NCBI RefSeq assembly: GCF_002964665.1
Contig: NZ_PQBZ01000034.1
Coordinates: forward strand, 930,429 to 994,428
Length of the DNA: 64,000 nucleotides
Direction of reading: 5' to 3'
Origin: Pseudoalteromonas sp. T1lg23B
Lineage (GTDB): Bacteria > Pseudomonadota > Gammaproteobacteria > Enterobacterales > Alteromonadaceae
The translations under genes were made by a program, and so were the position numbers. Positions within the stretch are counted from its first letter, which is position 1; each line of letters begins with the position of its first letter. Shown here in pieces: positions 18,292 through 27,603 of this stretch. Under the pieces are notes generated by a model. That model saw only the letters and a program-made list of their open reading frames with translations, had not been told where the DNA came from and made no database searches.

Positions 18292-19862
18292 ATGGAACTT
18301 TTGTTTTTTGCCGCAGCGTTCGCCTGTGGCTTTTCTGTATATCAGTTAAAGCTGCCGCCGCTCATTGGTTTCTTAATGGCTGGGTTTATTTTAAATCTAC
18401 TGGGATATCGCAGTACAGAGCTACTCACTCAGCTCGCTGATTTAGGTGTAACCTTACTGCTATTTAGCATTGGTTTAAAGCTCAAAATTGGCAACCTCGT
18501 CAAGGCACAAGTATGGGCACCTGCAACCCTACATATTGTGCTCAGCAGTACATTTTTCGCGAGTCTGTTGCTGCTACTTGGCGCTATGAGTCTGCCACTA
18601 TTTACCGATTTGAGTGTTTCAACCGCCTTACTCGTAGGCTTTGCCTTTAGCTTTTCAAGCACAGTGTTCGCAGTAAAAGTACTCGAAGAGCGCGGTGAAA
18701 TGGCGAGTCTACACGGTAAGATATCCATCGGTATTTTGGTTATGCAAGATATCTTCGCCGTGGTGTTCTTAGCGATCAGTACTGGAAAAGCACCAAATGT
18801 CTGGGCATTGGTATTACTATTGTGCCTGCCAGTATTCAGACCGATTATGTTCTGGGTGTTAAATCGCTCTAAACACGGTGAATTACTCCCTTTGTTTGGT
18901 TTTTTCTTTGCGTTGGTGGTTGGTTACCACGCCTTTGAATTTGCGGGTTTAAAAGGAGACCTTGGGGCTTTGATCATTGGAATGCTGTTCGCTCCACACA
19001 AAAAAGCTGGTGAGTTATCAAAGTCCTTGATGAATCTCAAAGACGTTTTGTTAGTAGGTTTCTTCCTCAACATTGGTCTCAATGCCAATATGAGTTTTGA
19101 TGCTTTACTTATTGCCTGTTTGTTGACCTTGGTCTTGCCGGTAAAAGTATGTCTTTATTACGTACTTACCAATATTTTCAAACTACGTGCTCGTACATCT
19201 TTGCTCAGCGCCTTTACGCTTGCAAACTACAGTGAGTTTGGACTGATCGTTTGTGCGGTTGCCGCCAGCTCTGGGGCGATAGCTTCAGATTGGCTAGCTG
19301 TTGTCGCAATCGCCGTATCTATTACATTTGTGATTGCCTCGCCTCTGAACAAACGTGCAAATGGCTTCTACGTAAAACTAGAGCCCTTTTTATTAAAGTT
19401 TGAAAGCAGCAAGCGCCTTGAAGAAGAATTACCCGTCAATCTAGCCGACACTCGCATTGTGATCTTTGGCATGGGCCGCATCGGTACGGGTGCTTATGAA
19501 ACCATAGAAGCAACCCACCCAGGCTCAATAGCAGGTATTGATATCAAACCTGAAGTGGTCGACAAGCACGTACAAAGAGGACGAGAGTATTGCTAGCTGA
19601 TGCGACAGACCCCGATTTTTGGCAACGAGTAAACCACTCCCAAGTTGATATGGTCATGTTAGCAATGCCCAAACACATGCAAAATATTTACGCATTGGAG
19701 CAATTAAAAGCGTCTGGCTTTAAGGGCCAGGTTACCGCCATTGCGAACTACCCCGACCAACAAAAAGAACTTGAAGATATGGGGGTAAATTCAACCTATA
19801 ACTTCTATCTTGAGGCTGGAAGTGGTTTTGCTGAACACGTAAAACAAAATTTATTTTCCTAA
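18292..19862 (+). pseudogene. CPA2 cation:proton antiporter with TrkA-N/RCK domain (KefB-like), frameshifted
   Basis: Membrane K+/H+ (or Na+/H+) antiporter, about 523 residues if intact. The first frame (18292-19596) holds some 11-12 membrane helices, starting with MELLFFAAAFACGF and the CPA2 segment LPPLIGFLMAGFILN, then a linker and the start of an NAD-binding RCK domain with GMGRIG at about 393-398. That frame stops at 19594-19596. The rest of the RCK domain (LLADATDPDFW...) continues in the -1 frame to 19862. Reading GTA at 19587-19589 restores the family sequence RGRE-VLLADATD, so one base appears to be missing near 19587. No slippery heptamer is seen. Either a real inactivating mutation or a sequencing error. 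Confidence 0.85.
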
Positions 19863-19873
19863 TACCATCCTAT

Positions 19874-19912
19874 GTTCTTAGTACCACAAAAGGTACTGAG
19901 AACTATTTTTAT
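19874..19912 (+). terminator. Rho-independent terminator after the antiporter gene
   Basis: Twelve-base stem GTTCTTAGTACC / GGTACTGAGAAC (one T-G pair) with a six-base loop, followed by TATTTTTATTT. Lies 12 bases after the stop at 19862. Confidence 0.85.
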
Positions 19913-20135
19913 TTGCGCATCAATGTCTTACTTCTAGATGTCTATTGCTTCCTAATTAATCATTTCAAATCGTACATTATTCGATTTACAAAGCTTTACA
20001 TCGAAGTTAGTAATCTACCCTAAAAACAGAGTACACTGTTTTCAACAAAGAGGACGTAAGTATCTATTTTTAACACAAAAAATATGATGTGCGTGACTAA
20101 CATAACAATTGGATGTTTTTTGGGAGAAGGCCAAT

Positions 20136-20423
20136 ATGCTTAAAACTAAACAGGTAAATCACTTTGCTGCTGTCGTTGATGACGTAAAAGCTGGGCCATT
20201 TTCCGAGCTGCAAAATCGACTTGACGAGATCCAAGACAACGGGATGACAGCGTTAGCAATTCGCAATGTGCTATTTCATAAAATGCTTGATTTACACAAT
20301 GTACCGAATGACCACTTTCTACGAGACGAGGACACACCGTCACGTATAGACGATCCTGTATTATTGGTTGAAAAGCTCAATGATTTGGGTTTTTATCGTA
20401 AAAATAATGGTGCTTTGCACTAG
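20136..20423 (+). CDS. Small uncharacterised protein (95 aa)
   Basis: ATG at 20136 has a strong ribosome site, GGGAGAAGG, five bases upstream; an in-frame TTG at 20109 is less likely. The product is a soluble, mostly helical, acidic protein of 95 residues: no signal peptide, no membrane segment, no cysteine. Segments such as SELQNRLDEIQDNGMTALAIRNVLFHKML and the C-terminal LVEKLNDLGFYRKN suggest two to four helices. I do not recognise the family. It stands alone, with 273 bases upstream and stem-loops downstream, so it is probably expressed from its own promoter. Confidence 0.75.
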   Translation: MLKTKQVNHFAAVVDDVKAGPFSELQNRLDEIQDNGMTALAIRNVLFHKMLDLHNVPNDHFLRDEDTPSRIDDPVLLVEKLNDLGFYRKNNGALH

Positions 20424-20431
20424 GACTGATT

Positions 20432-20450
20432 AGGGGGAGCCTACTCTCCC
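20432..20450 (+). other. Stem-loop after the 95-aa gene
   Basis: Short G-rich stem GGGGAG with CTCCCC, immediately downstream of the stop codon at 20423 and ahead of a stronger hairpin. It may contribute to mRNA stability or termination. Confidence 0.4.
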
Positions 20451-20453
20451 CAC

Positions 20454-20490
20454 TATAGGCTGGCACTGCCCGTCGCCAGCCTATCTTCTT
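20454..20490 (+). terminator. Rho-independent terminator, converging region before mlaA
   Basis: Stem TAGGCTGGC/GCCAGCCTA (nine base pairs) with a loop of about ten bases, followed by the T-rich TCTTCTTTCT. It lies between the 95-aa gene and the end of mlaA and may serve both directions. Confidence 0.7.
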
Positions 20491-20511
20491 TCTCAAAGTT
20501 ACTTCTTGAAA

Positions 20512-21243
20512 TTACAAATTTTCTAAGAAATCTTCATCGAAATCGGTTGGCTCTTCTTTCAACGGCGGATTTCCATCATATAGCTCATATAATTGACGCT
20601 GAAAGTATACATCCTTAACAAAAATGTATGGGTCTAAAGACTCCTCTAACAGCTTTTCTTGTGCCATTAACGATGCTCTTGCTTCTATGGCTTTAAGTGT
20701 GAATACAGCGATTGTCTGTGGCGTAGTAAGCGCAATTTCTGGCATTACATAATTATCAACAATATCACCAGTGAGGTTTCTAACTGTTGATGGCCCCATC
20801 GCAGGTAGCATGATATAAGCACCGTCTCCGAGTCCCCATACTCCTAACGTTTGTCCAAAGTCTTCATCTTGATGTTTAAGACCTAGACTACTCGCCACAT
20901 CAAACAAGCCAAAAAGACCGACGGTCGAATTTACCAAAAAGCGTGCTGCATTGACGCCCATACTACTAGGTTTACCCTGCAAGCCTGCATTAATTGCATC
21001 CGTAGGAGTAAGTAAGTTGGTGGTAAAATTAACGATACCACTGCGCACCGGCTGCGGGGTTACAGCAACATAACCGACCGTTACAGGCCGTAAAATATAT
21101 TTATCCAAAACGTCCATATTAAAATCATAAACAGGGCGATTGAGTGACTGCAATGGATCACGTTCGTCCTGTTTTTCTTCAGGGATCGTACTACACCCTG
21201 AAATCACAACAGCTGTCAGAACAGCTAAAAAAGGCTTAAACAT
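20512..21243 (-). CDS. mlaA: Phospholipid-binding outer-membrane lipoprotein MlaA (VacJ)
   Basis: Removes mislocalised phospholipids from the outer leaflet of the outer membrane, passing them to the Mla pathway. 243 residues with signal peptide and lipobox (VVISGCS, Cys17). Family segments include DPLQSLNRPVYDFN, NFTTNLLTPTDAIN, ARFLVNSTVGLFGLFDVAS and DFGQTLGVWGLGDGAYIMLPAMGPS. The ATG follows the ccmI stop codon without a gap, with the ribosome site (AGGAAA) inside the end of ccmI, so it is the last gene of the ccm operon. The mlaBCDEF genes are not in this window. Confidence 0.95.
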   Translation of the reverse strand: MFKPFLAVLTAVVISGCSTIPEEKQDERDPLQSLNRPVYDFNMDVLDKYILRPVTVGYVAVTPQPVRSGIVNFTTNLLTPTDAINAGLQGKPSSMGVNAARFLVNSTVGLFGLFDVASSLGLKHQDEDFGQTLGVWGLGDGAYIMLPAMGPSTVRNLTGDIVDNYVMPEIALTTPQTIAVFTLKAIEARASLMAQEKLLEESLDPYIFVKDVYFQRQLYELYDGNPPLKEEPTDFDEDFLENL

Positions 21244-22506
21244 TTAATTTCCTGTGTTTGATATAATCCGGTTAATCTCTACTGGGATCACCTCAAGCGC
21301 ATTGCTCAATGATATAACCTCACTCTGCCCTTCCAACTCTCCTGCTTGTGGCATCACACTATCATCTGTTGAAATGCGCGCGGTGATGATTACATTTTGA
21401 TAACTGGAAAGCTTCAAGCTCGGCATCATCGCCATACTATCATCCAGTGTTACACGTAAAGGCAAGTTAAAATTTGTAAGCTTCGCAACGGCTAACGGCA
21501 TGGCCGGACCATCTACAGCTTTAGCAAACACGAACAAAGTTCCTTGCTTTGGCAGTTGATCCATCAGCTGAGCATTTAGTGATACTTCAATCTGTAGCGC
21601 CGCGGGCGAAACTGTGGTCTGAGGTGCAATTTTTTGTTCAATTTCAACAATACGCTGTTCAATCATCGAGTATCGCGGATCGTCACTGTTCATACTAGCA
21701 AGCAGTACCTCAAAGGCCGTTTTTGCTTCGCGCCAATCCTGCTTTTCGTAGGCGATAAGTGCCAACAAAGAAATAGCATCAATATTAGTTGGTTCATTTC
21801 TCAGTACTTTGGCCAATAATCTCGCTGCTCTGTTCATACCTGACTCAGACCCTTCAACCAACAGTACTTGACTGTAGTTGACCAGAATATTGCTATTGTT
21901 AGGTTCCATTTTCAACGCTTTGTCGAATGCTTGTTTGGCCATTTCATAGTCGTTTAACGACATAGCGATACGACCCAACAACATCCATGCCACTGCGTCA
22001 TCACCGCTGTGAGCCAGCTTAGTACGCAAGCCTAATGCAAAGGCCTGTAACTCATTTGCACTGAGCCTTTGGCCTTGTTGCAACACGGCTCGCTCACCGT
22101 ATTCTGGCAGCTTTTCTATAGCATCATACCAATTAGCTATCTGCTGCTGACTGCCTGTAAAATGATAAAACACACCGCTTACCGTAATGGTGAACAGCAA
22201 ACCCGTTAAGGCAAAGATACGGTTGTTACCGCGGCTGCGAAGTTGCTGTTCAGGCGACAGCTCATTGAGTAGCCTGCGTTTAAGTTCAAGCACCGACTCT
22301 TGATAAGCGTCATGTTCAATGCGTTGATTGCTCAGTTCAGCGTTTAGCTCATTAAGGCGTTGATGATAGATATCAATACGCTCAGCATTCGCCTGATTGT
22401 CAACCGTCAGCACTTTTTCTCGGCGGATGAATGGAACAACTACAAACAGAATTGCTAATAGAGTGAGTAACGCAAACATCACCCACATTTGCATAATTGC
22501 GTCCAC
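21244..22506 (-). CDS. ccmI: Cytochrome c maturation protein CcmI (TPR apocytochrome chaperone)
   Basis: Inner-membrane protein that holds apocytochrome c for haem ligation with CcmF and CcmH. 420 residues with helix 1 at about 6-25, a cytosolic leucine-rich coiled segment (YHQRLNELNAELSNQRIEHDAYQ), helix 2 at about 98-116, and a periplasmic TPR domain (AWMLLGRIAMSLNDYEMAKQAFDKALKMEPNN and following repeats). The C-terminal ~130 residues form a beta-rich domain typical of CcmI. In E. coli this role is fused into CcmH. It lies two bases after ccmH. Confidence 0.93.
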   Translation of the reverse strand: MDAIMQMWVMFALLTLLAILFVVVPFIRREKVLTVDNQANAERIDIYHQRLNELNAELSNQRIEHDAYQESVLELKRRLLNELSPEQQLRSRGNNRIFALTGLLFTITVSGVFYHFTGSQQQIANWYDAIEKLPEYGERAVLQQGQRLSANELQAFALGLRTKLAHSGDDAVAWMLLGRIAMSLNDYEMAKQAFDKALKMEPNNSNILVNYSQVLLVEGSESGMNRAARLLAKVLRNEPTNIDAISLLALIAYEKQDWREAKTAFEVLLASMNSDDPRYSMIEQRIVEIEQKIAPQTTVSPAALQIEVSLNAQLMDQLPKQGTLFVFAKAVDGPAMPLAVAKLTNFNLPLRVTLDDSMAMMPSLKLSSYQNVIITARISTDDSVMPQAGELEGQSEVISLSNALEVIPVEINRIISNTGN

Positions 22507-22508
22507 GA

Positions 22509-22964
22509 TTACTGCTCCCTACGCTGATATTGTTTAATTAACTTGTTCAGCAGTTGTTCGTCTTGCTCACTCCATGTCTGTTTACCTGACGCCTTCTTCT
22601 GCCTAAAAACGATAAAGCCAAAGCCCACGACAACAATCAAGATGGGCAGTACCCATAATACGATGGTAGCGGGTGTGACTGGTGGTTGGTAATGAACAAA
22701 ATAGCCATATCTGTCTATCATGTAATCAATCACCTCATCTTTGCTCTTACCTTCATTCACTAAAGCCAATACTTTATCTCTTAGGTCTTTAGCAACAATA
22801 GCATCAGAATCAGCGATGTTTTGGTTTTGACATTTAGGGCAGCGCAGCTCATGTGTTAGCTCGCGAAAGGTGCTCTCACGCTCCGCATTAGCAAATTCAT
22901 ATTTATCTTGTGTAGCAATTGCACTACCGCATACCATTAGAAAAAAAATAATCACGAATCTCAT
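22509..22964 (-). CDS. ccmH: Cytochrome c maturation protein CcmH (CcmL; thiol oxidoreductase)
   Basis: Periplasmic membrane-anchored protein that reduces the CXXCH cysteines of apocytochrome c. 151 residues: signal peptide, then the conserved redox motif LRCPKCQNQNIADSDA with Cys42 and Cys45, three-helix bundle, a KSKDEVIDYMIDRYGYFVHYQPP segment and a C-terminal membrane helix at about 100-120. It is the short, non-fused form. The start overlaps the ccmG stop by four bases. Confidence 0.95.
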   Translation of the reverse strand: MRFVIIFFLMVCGSAIATQDKYEFANAERESTFRELTHELRCPKCQNQNIADSDAIVAKDLRDKVLALVNEGKSKDEVIDYMIDRYGYFVHYQPPVTPATIVLWVLPILIVVVGFGFIVFRQKKASGKQTWSEQDEQLLNKLIKQYQRREQ

Positions 22965-23533
22965 TGCGTCAGCTCCATCAGCTTAGGCGCAAACTTAACA
23001 CGCCATACGCGTTGATTTATATCACCGGTATGATGAAGTAAGATTTTACCCTGCTTATCAACCAAAAAAGTTTCAGGAGCCCCCGAAACCCCTAAGTCCA
23101 ACGCTAAGGTGCGCTCTAAATCAAGAATATTAAACTGGTACGGGTTACCCGTTCTAGCAAGCATAGTACTGACTTCTGAGCGTAATTTATTAATATCAAA
23201 CTGATCACCAAAATCAGGGTCATATGCCTGTTCATAATACAAACCGATAATACGTACCCCCTGTTCGCGTAACTCAGTGAGATAACTTAGCTCTGCAATA
23301 CAGGTTGGGCACCAAGTTCCCCATACATTAAGCAAGTACACTTCCCCAAGTAGGTCACCGTCTTGCCATTGTTTGGTATCGTCCATGAGGTCAGGCAAGG
23401 TAAAGCTCGGCATGGTTTGCCCTAAGCGACCAGTTTGTAGTTCCCGTGGATTACCAAATAACCCTTGATATAAAAACACACACAATAAAATGAAAATTAG
23501 AAACGGCACGAGCCCTAATAACTTGCGATTCAT
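22961..23533 (-). CDS. ccmG: Thiol:disulfide interchange protein CcmG (DsbE)
   Basis: Membrane-tethered periplasmic thioredoxin that keeps apocytochrome or CcmH cysteines reduced. 190 residues: N-terminal anchor helix (about 5-23), then a thioredoxin fold with active site WGTWCPTC (Cys75, Cys78) and the cis-proline region GVSGAPETFLVD, which contains the GxxGxPET pattern of the DsbE branch. Four-base overlaps with both ccmF and ccmH show tight coupling. Confidence 0.96.
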   Translation of the reverse strand: MNRKLLGLVPFLIFILLCVFLYQGLFGNPRELQTGRLGQTMPSFTLPDLMDDTKQWQDGDLLGEVYLLNVWGTWCPTCIAELSYLTELREQGVRIIGLYYEQAYDPDFGDQFDINKLRSEVSTMLARTGNPYQFNILDLERTLALDLGVSGAPETFLVDKQGKILLHHTGDINQRVWRVKFAPKLMELTQ

Positions 23534-25494
23534 TGCTGTACCTCTTGTTTATTGTTCGGTGCTGCGTTTCTTCTATAGCGTTTATCTGCCAACACAATAA
23601 ACCCAGCGAAAGCGATGAGTAGGCCACCCAGCCACATCCAACGTACATAGGGTTTGTGGTAGATTCGCAAAGACCAAGCCCCCCCCTCAAATTGTTCGCC
23701 AAGCGCAAGGTACAGGTCTCTGAAGAAACCGTCATCAATGGCTGCTTCGGTCATAAACTGCATACCTATGGTATATAAACGCTTTTCAGCGTGCAGCTGA
23801 GTAACTTGCTCATTGTTTTTTAATACCGTTACAACCCCCGCATGACCACTGTAATTAGGCCCAACAATCTCTTTGACGCCTTCAAAACGATATACATACT
23901 CATTCAGCGTAGCGGTGTCACCTGGCTGCATTCGCACTGAACGCTCTACTGAATATGCAGATGTCAATGTTACCCCTGCAATAACAAACGCAATGCCAAT
24001 ATGGCCTGATACCATGGCCCAATAACTCAGACCAAGACGTTTTAATCCTTCAGTGAGACTTTCTTGTGCTGATACTTTTTGTGCAAAATCCACTGCTGTT
24101 GCTAACACAATCCACACAGCCAGCGCCGTTGCCACAAACGTCAATGGCGTCACGTTATCAAAGCTGCCAAATAGCCAAGCTGCGCTGATAACAAGTGTTG
24201 CGACTAAAATAACCAACCACTTTTTAACCAGCACAGATAGTTTGTTTTGCTTCCAACGTAACATAGGTGCAATGCCGAGTAATAAAGCAAACGGCACCAC
24301 TAAGATTGCAAACATTTGATTGAAAAATGGCACCCCGATAGAGATTGAGCCCAAGCCCAGTTCTTTATGGATCATCGGCAGTAAGGTGCCTAAAAACACC
24401 ACCAAAGTTGCTACCACTAAAAATATATTGTTGATCCATAGAGCAACTTCTCGGGAGAAGAACTGATAACGCCCTTCACTTTTCACCTGTGAAACTCGCG
24501 CCGCATAGAGCGCTAAACTGCCACCAACTACAACGGCTAGAAACAGTAAGATATACAATCCACGGTCAGGGTCGGTCGCGAATGCGTGAACAGAAACAAT
24601 AATTCCGGAACGAACAATGAACGTGCCTAGCAAACACAAGCTAAAGGCAGTTATTGCCAATAACACGGTCCAAGATTTAAACACACCACGTTTTTCAGTC
24701 ACAGCTAGTGAATGGAGTAAAGCTGTCGCCACCAACCATGGCATCAATGAAGCGTTTTCTACAGGATCCCAGAACCACCAGCCACCCCAGCCGAGTTCTG
24801 AGTATGCCCACCAACTACCAATGGTTATTCCTAAAGTCAAAAAGCCCCACGCTACCATGGTCCAAGGTCGAGACCATTTCGCCCAAGTATTATCTAATTT
24901 ACCAGTCAATAAAGCTGCAATAGCAAATGAGAAAGAAACTGATAATCCTACATATCCCATATAAAGCAATGGTGGATGGATTATCATACCTGGGTCTTGC
25001 AACAGCGGGTTAAGATCTCTGCCTTCCACTGGGTAGTATGGCAACAAGCGCTCAAACGGACTCGACATCCACAAGGTATAAAGCATAAAACCTACGCCTA
25101 GGAAGCCTAAAACCCCCAGAACTCGGGCACGCAATACCCAAGGTATTGACCTAGACATGAGTGCAACTAACGCTGTCCATGAGGACTGCATCACCAACCA
25201 CAATAAGATGGCGCCTTCATGTCCGCCCCAAGTTGACGTTACTTTGTAATACCACGGTAAAGTGCTACTTGAATGGTGCGCAACATACGCCACTGTAAAA
25301 TCATCCGTTAGCGTGATGTAGATTAAAATCGCGAACGAAAACAAAACAAACACACATTGACCAACCGCCAAAGAAGGCGCAGCACGCATTAATCTCAGAT
25401 TGCCTGTATGAGCGCCCCATAATGGGAAAATGCACAACAATAGACTTAGTGCCATAGCCAGCACTAACGCAAAATAACCTATCTCTGGGATCAT
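23530..25494 (-). CDS. ccmF: Haem lyase CcmF
   Basis: Multispanning inner-membrane protein that ligates haem to apocytochrome c. 654 residues (E. coli 647) with about 15 hydrophobic helices. The haem-handling WWD domain is ELGWGGWWFWDPVENAS (core 239-249). Conserved histidines occur at WGGHEGAILLW (His92) and MIIHPPLLYMGYVG (His173), with more in the C-terminal half (PMIHKELG). Starts two bases from the ccmE stop. Confidence 0.97.
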   Translation of the reverse strand: MIPEIGYFALVLAMALSLLLCIFPLWGAHTGNLRLMRAAPSLAVGQCVFVLFSFAILIYITLTDDFTVAYVAHHSSSTLPWYYKVTSTWGGHEGAILLWLVMQSSWTALVALMSRSIPWVLRARVLGVLGFLGVGFMLYTLWMSSPFERLLPYYPVEGRDLNPLLQDPGMIIHPPLLYMGYVGLSVSFSFAIAALLTGKLDNTWAKWSRPWTMVAWGFLTLGITIGSWWAYSELGWGGWWFWDPVENASLMPWLVATALLHSLAVTEKRGVFKSWTVLLAITAFSLCLLGTFIVRSGIIVSVHAFATDPDRGLYILLFLAVVVGGSLALYAARVSQVKSEGRYQFFSREVALWINNIFLVVATLVVFLGTLLPMIHKELGLGSISIGVPFFNQMFAILVVPFALLLGIAPMLRWKQNKLSVLVKKWLVILVATLVISAAWLFGSFDNVTPLTFVATALAVWIVLATAVDFAQKVSAQESLTEGLKRLGLSYWAMVSGHIGIAFVIAGVTLTSAYSVERSVRMQPGDTATLNEYVYRFEGVKEIVGPNYSGHAGVVTVLKNNEQVTQLHAEKRLYTIGMQFMTEAAIDDGFFRDLYLALGEQFEGGAWSLRIYHKPYVRWMWLGGLLIAFAGFIVLADKRYRRNAAPNNKQEVQQ

Positions 25495-25495
25495 A

Positions 25496-25975
25496 TTAAT
25501 TCTCGTTATTTAAGTTGTACTTTGGCTTCTCATGTTTAATGCCTTTTAGCGCTTCTGCTACTTCTGGTGGCATGTACTCTTCATCGTGTTTCGCCAACAC
25601 TTCAAACGCTTCAATCACATCGGGTTCAACCAAAGTTCCCTGTGCTACGATCCCCTGACCCTCTCTGAACAAGTCAGGTAAAATTCCTTCATAGCGAATC
25701 GTGACCGTTGGCCCCGTATCCATCAGCTTAAAACTAACATCGAGACTGCTTTCATCTCGAACGACTGACCCCGGCACGACCATACCACCAATTCGTAGTT
25801 TTTGGCCGATAAAGGGCTTTTCTTTGTTTTCACCTTTGCCTTCAATTAGTTCTGTGGGCGTGTAAAACAAGTTAATATTTTCTTGTAACGCATACAGCAT
25901 TAGCCCTATCGCTGAGCCAACCCCAAAAATAATTGCCACCACGGCGAGTAAACGTTTTTTGCGTCTCGGGTTCAT
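25496..25975 (-). CDS. ccmE: Haem chaperone CcmE
   Basis: Periplasmic, membrane-anchored haem carrier between CcmC and CcmF. 159 residues (E. coli 159): N-terminal [10 protein letters not shown] and anchor helix (about 8-29), an OB-fold core with [11 protein letters not shown] and [20 protein letters not shown] segments, and the haem-linking site [12 protein letters not shown] with His130, the same number as in E. coli. The disordered C-terminal tail is typical. Confidence 0.97.
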   Translation of the reverse strand: MNPRRKKRLLAVVAIIFGVGSAIGLMLYALQENINLFYTPTELIEGKGENKEKPFIGQKLRIGGMVVPGSVVRDESSLDVSFKLMDTGPTVTIRYEGILPDLFREGQGIVAQGTLVEPDVIEAFEVLAKHDEEYMPPEVAEALKGIKHEKPKYNLNNEN

Positions 25976-26178
25976 ACTTGCTCCTGCTGCTTGGCTTTCT
26001 TAATGCGTTCTTCACGTTTTATTTGCGCACGAACTTCATTGCGCAACCTGCTACCGTCTCTTAATGAGCTCACAAACAGCGTCAGAAGAATCGCAGCACA
26101 GCTACCAAAGGACAACCACACATAAAAACCGTAGCCTCCCATAGCCAGAAATTCATTCAATGATTCAAATTGCATCAC
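25972..26178 (-). CDS. ccmD: Haem exporter protein CcmD
   Basis: 68-residue membrane protein with one helix (about 13-33; [23 protein letters not shown]) followed by a basic cytosolic tail ([13 protein letters not shown]). The start [21 protein letters not shown] is typical of CcmD. It stabilises the CcmABCD complex that releases holo-CcmE. Overlaps ccmC and ccmE by four bases each. Confidence 0.93.
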   Translation of the reverse strand: MMQFESLNEFLAMGGYGFYVWLSFGSCAAILLTLFVSSLRDGSRLRNEVRAQIKREERIKKAKQQEQV

Positions 26179-26927
26179 TCACCTCGACTGACTAGTTCTC
26201 GCACCCATGGGCGGTGCCTCTCACATTGTAAGATTTCATTCTTCAAACGGATCAACGTCACGACACCAACAACCCCTGCAAATGCGGCGATGTTGATTAA
26301 TAATGGCCACAGCATTGATGAATCTATCGCGGATGTATCAAATTTGGTTATGGTGGCCCCTTGGTGCAAGGTATTCCACCATTCCACTGAAAAGTGAATA
26401 ATTGGTAGGTTAATCACACCAACAACGGCTAAAATACAGGCGGCGCGTCCTGCTGACTTTTTATCTTCAAACGCGTGGTATAAAGATAATACGCCTAAAT
26501 ATAAAAACAGTAATATGAGCTCGGATGTCAAACGAGCATCCCAAACCCACCAAGCGCCCCACATGGGTTTGCCCCAAGCAGCGCCAGTGATTAATGCTAT
26601 CGCCGTCATAGCGGCCCCTACCGGAGCAATAGATATCACCGCCAACTCAGCATTACGGATTTGCCACACAAGAGCAACTATTGCGGCTATCGCCATAGAA
26701 GAATATGCACCCATTGACAATATTGCCGAGGGAACATGGATAAAAATAATGCGATAACTATCTTTTTGTTGGTAATCCGCCGGAGCATAGGCAAGACCCC
26801 ATACCCAACCGACCGTCAAACATACTACGGTAATCACCGCAAAATATGGCATTAGCGTATTACATAATTGATATGCACGCTCTGCTTTTGCATAGGGATG
26901 TAACCATTTCCACATGTTAACTAACAC
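26175..26927 (-). CDS. ccmC: Haem transporter / handling protein CcmC
   Basis: Loads haem onto CcmE in the periplasm. 250 residues with six membrane helices. The WWD haem motif is WGKPMWGAWWVWDARLTSEL (118-137), flanked by the axial histidines expected for CcmC: His64 in FIHVPSAI and His178 (IIHFSVEWWNTLHQG). Overlaps ccmB by eleven bases at its start and ccmD by four at its end. Confidence 0.96.
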   Translation of the reverse strand: MLVNMWKWLHPYAKAERAYQLCNTLMPYFAVITVVCLTVGWVWGLAYAPADYQQKDSYRIIFIHVPSAILSMGAYSSMAIAAIVALVWQIRNAELAVISIAPVGAAMTAIALITGAAWGKPMWGAWWVWDARLTSELILLFLYLGVLSLYHAFEDKKSAGRAACILAVVGVINLPIIHFSVEWWNTLHQGATITKFDTSAIDSSMLWPLLINIAAFAGVVGVVTLIRLKNEILQCERHRPWVRELVSRGE

Positions 26928-27603
26928 TCACTTTTAAAGCTGAAGATATTGCGATAGGTGCACAAACGCTAGCAACGGCTAACATGGCACCTAGGATTGC
27001 GAGTTGACCGCCATAGTCTAAAGACATACTACTGGTATCGATGGCAGACGTCGCAAAAATCAGTACGGGAATATACAAGGGTAAAACCAACAAACTCATT
27101 AATATTCCACCTTTTTGTAATCCTACTGTCAGTGCTGCACCTATTGCGCCAATGAAACTCAATAAAGGCGTACCAATCAGTAAGGTTAATACAGTTGCAC
27201 CAAGAGCCTGGGATTCTAAATTCATCAACAGAGCAAACATGGGCGCCATCAGTACCATGGGCAAACCCGTGATAGTCCAGTGGGCAGATACTTTTGCCAG
27301 TACTGACAGAGAAAGTGGATAAGGAGATGCTATGAGCTGCTCCAGTGAGCCATCGTTGTAATCATCCCTAAACAATTTATCTAACCCTAACATGGTCGAT
27401 AACAAAGCCGCTACCCAAATAATGCCTGGTGCCATTCTTTTCAACAGAGCGGGCTCAGGACCAATCGCAAGAGGAAATAATGTGATCACGATGAGGAAGA
27501 ATAGCAGAGGGTTAACAATTTCCGAGCGCTGGCGAAACGCTAACGTCACATCTTTACTGTAGACGCTAATAAATAGTTGCCAATAAGAATGCTGGGCCGT
27601 CAA
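26917..27603 (-). CDS. ccmB: Haem exporter membrane subunit CcmB
   Basis: Membrane permease of the CcmAB ABC transporter that powers release of holo-CcmE. 228 residues (E. coli 220) with six predicted helices. Conserved segments: FRQRSEIVNPLLFFLIVITLFPLAIGP, the LFRDDYNDGSLEQLIASPYPLS coupling region and the GLPMVLMAP helix. Overlaps ccmA by four bases. Confidence 0.96.
   Translation of the reverse strand: MTAQHSYWQLFISVYSKDVTLAFRQRSEIVNPLLFFLIVITLFPLAIGPEPALLKRMAPGIIWVAALLSTMLGLDKLFRDDYNDGSLEQLIASPYPLSLSVLAKVSAHWTITGLPMVLMAPMFALLMNLESQALGATVLTLLIGTPLLSFIGAIGAALTVGLQKGGILMSLLVLPLYIPVLIFATSAIDTSSMSLDYGGQLAILGAMLAVASVCAPIAISSALKVSVS

Noticed and set aside
19582..19600. Programmed -1 ribosomal frameshifting in the antiporter gene
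   Set aside because: No X-XXY-YYZ slippery heptamer and no clear downstream pseudoknot; a one-base deletion is simpler.
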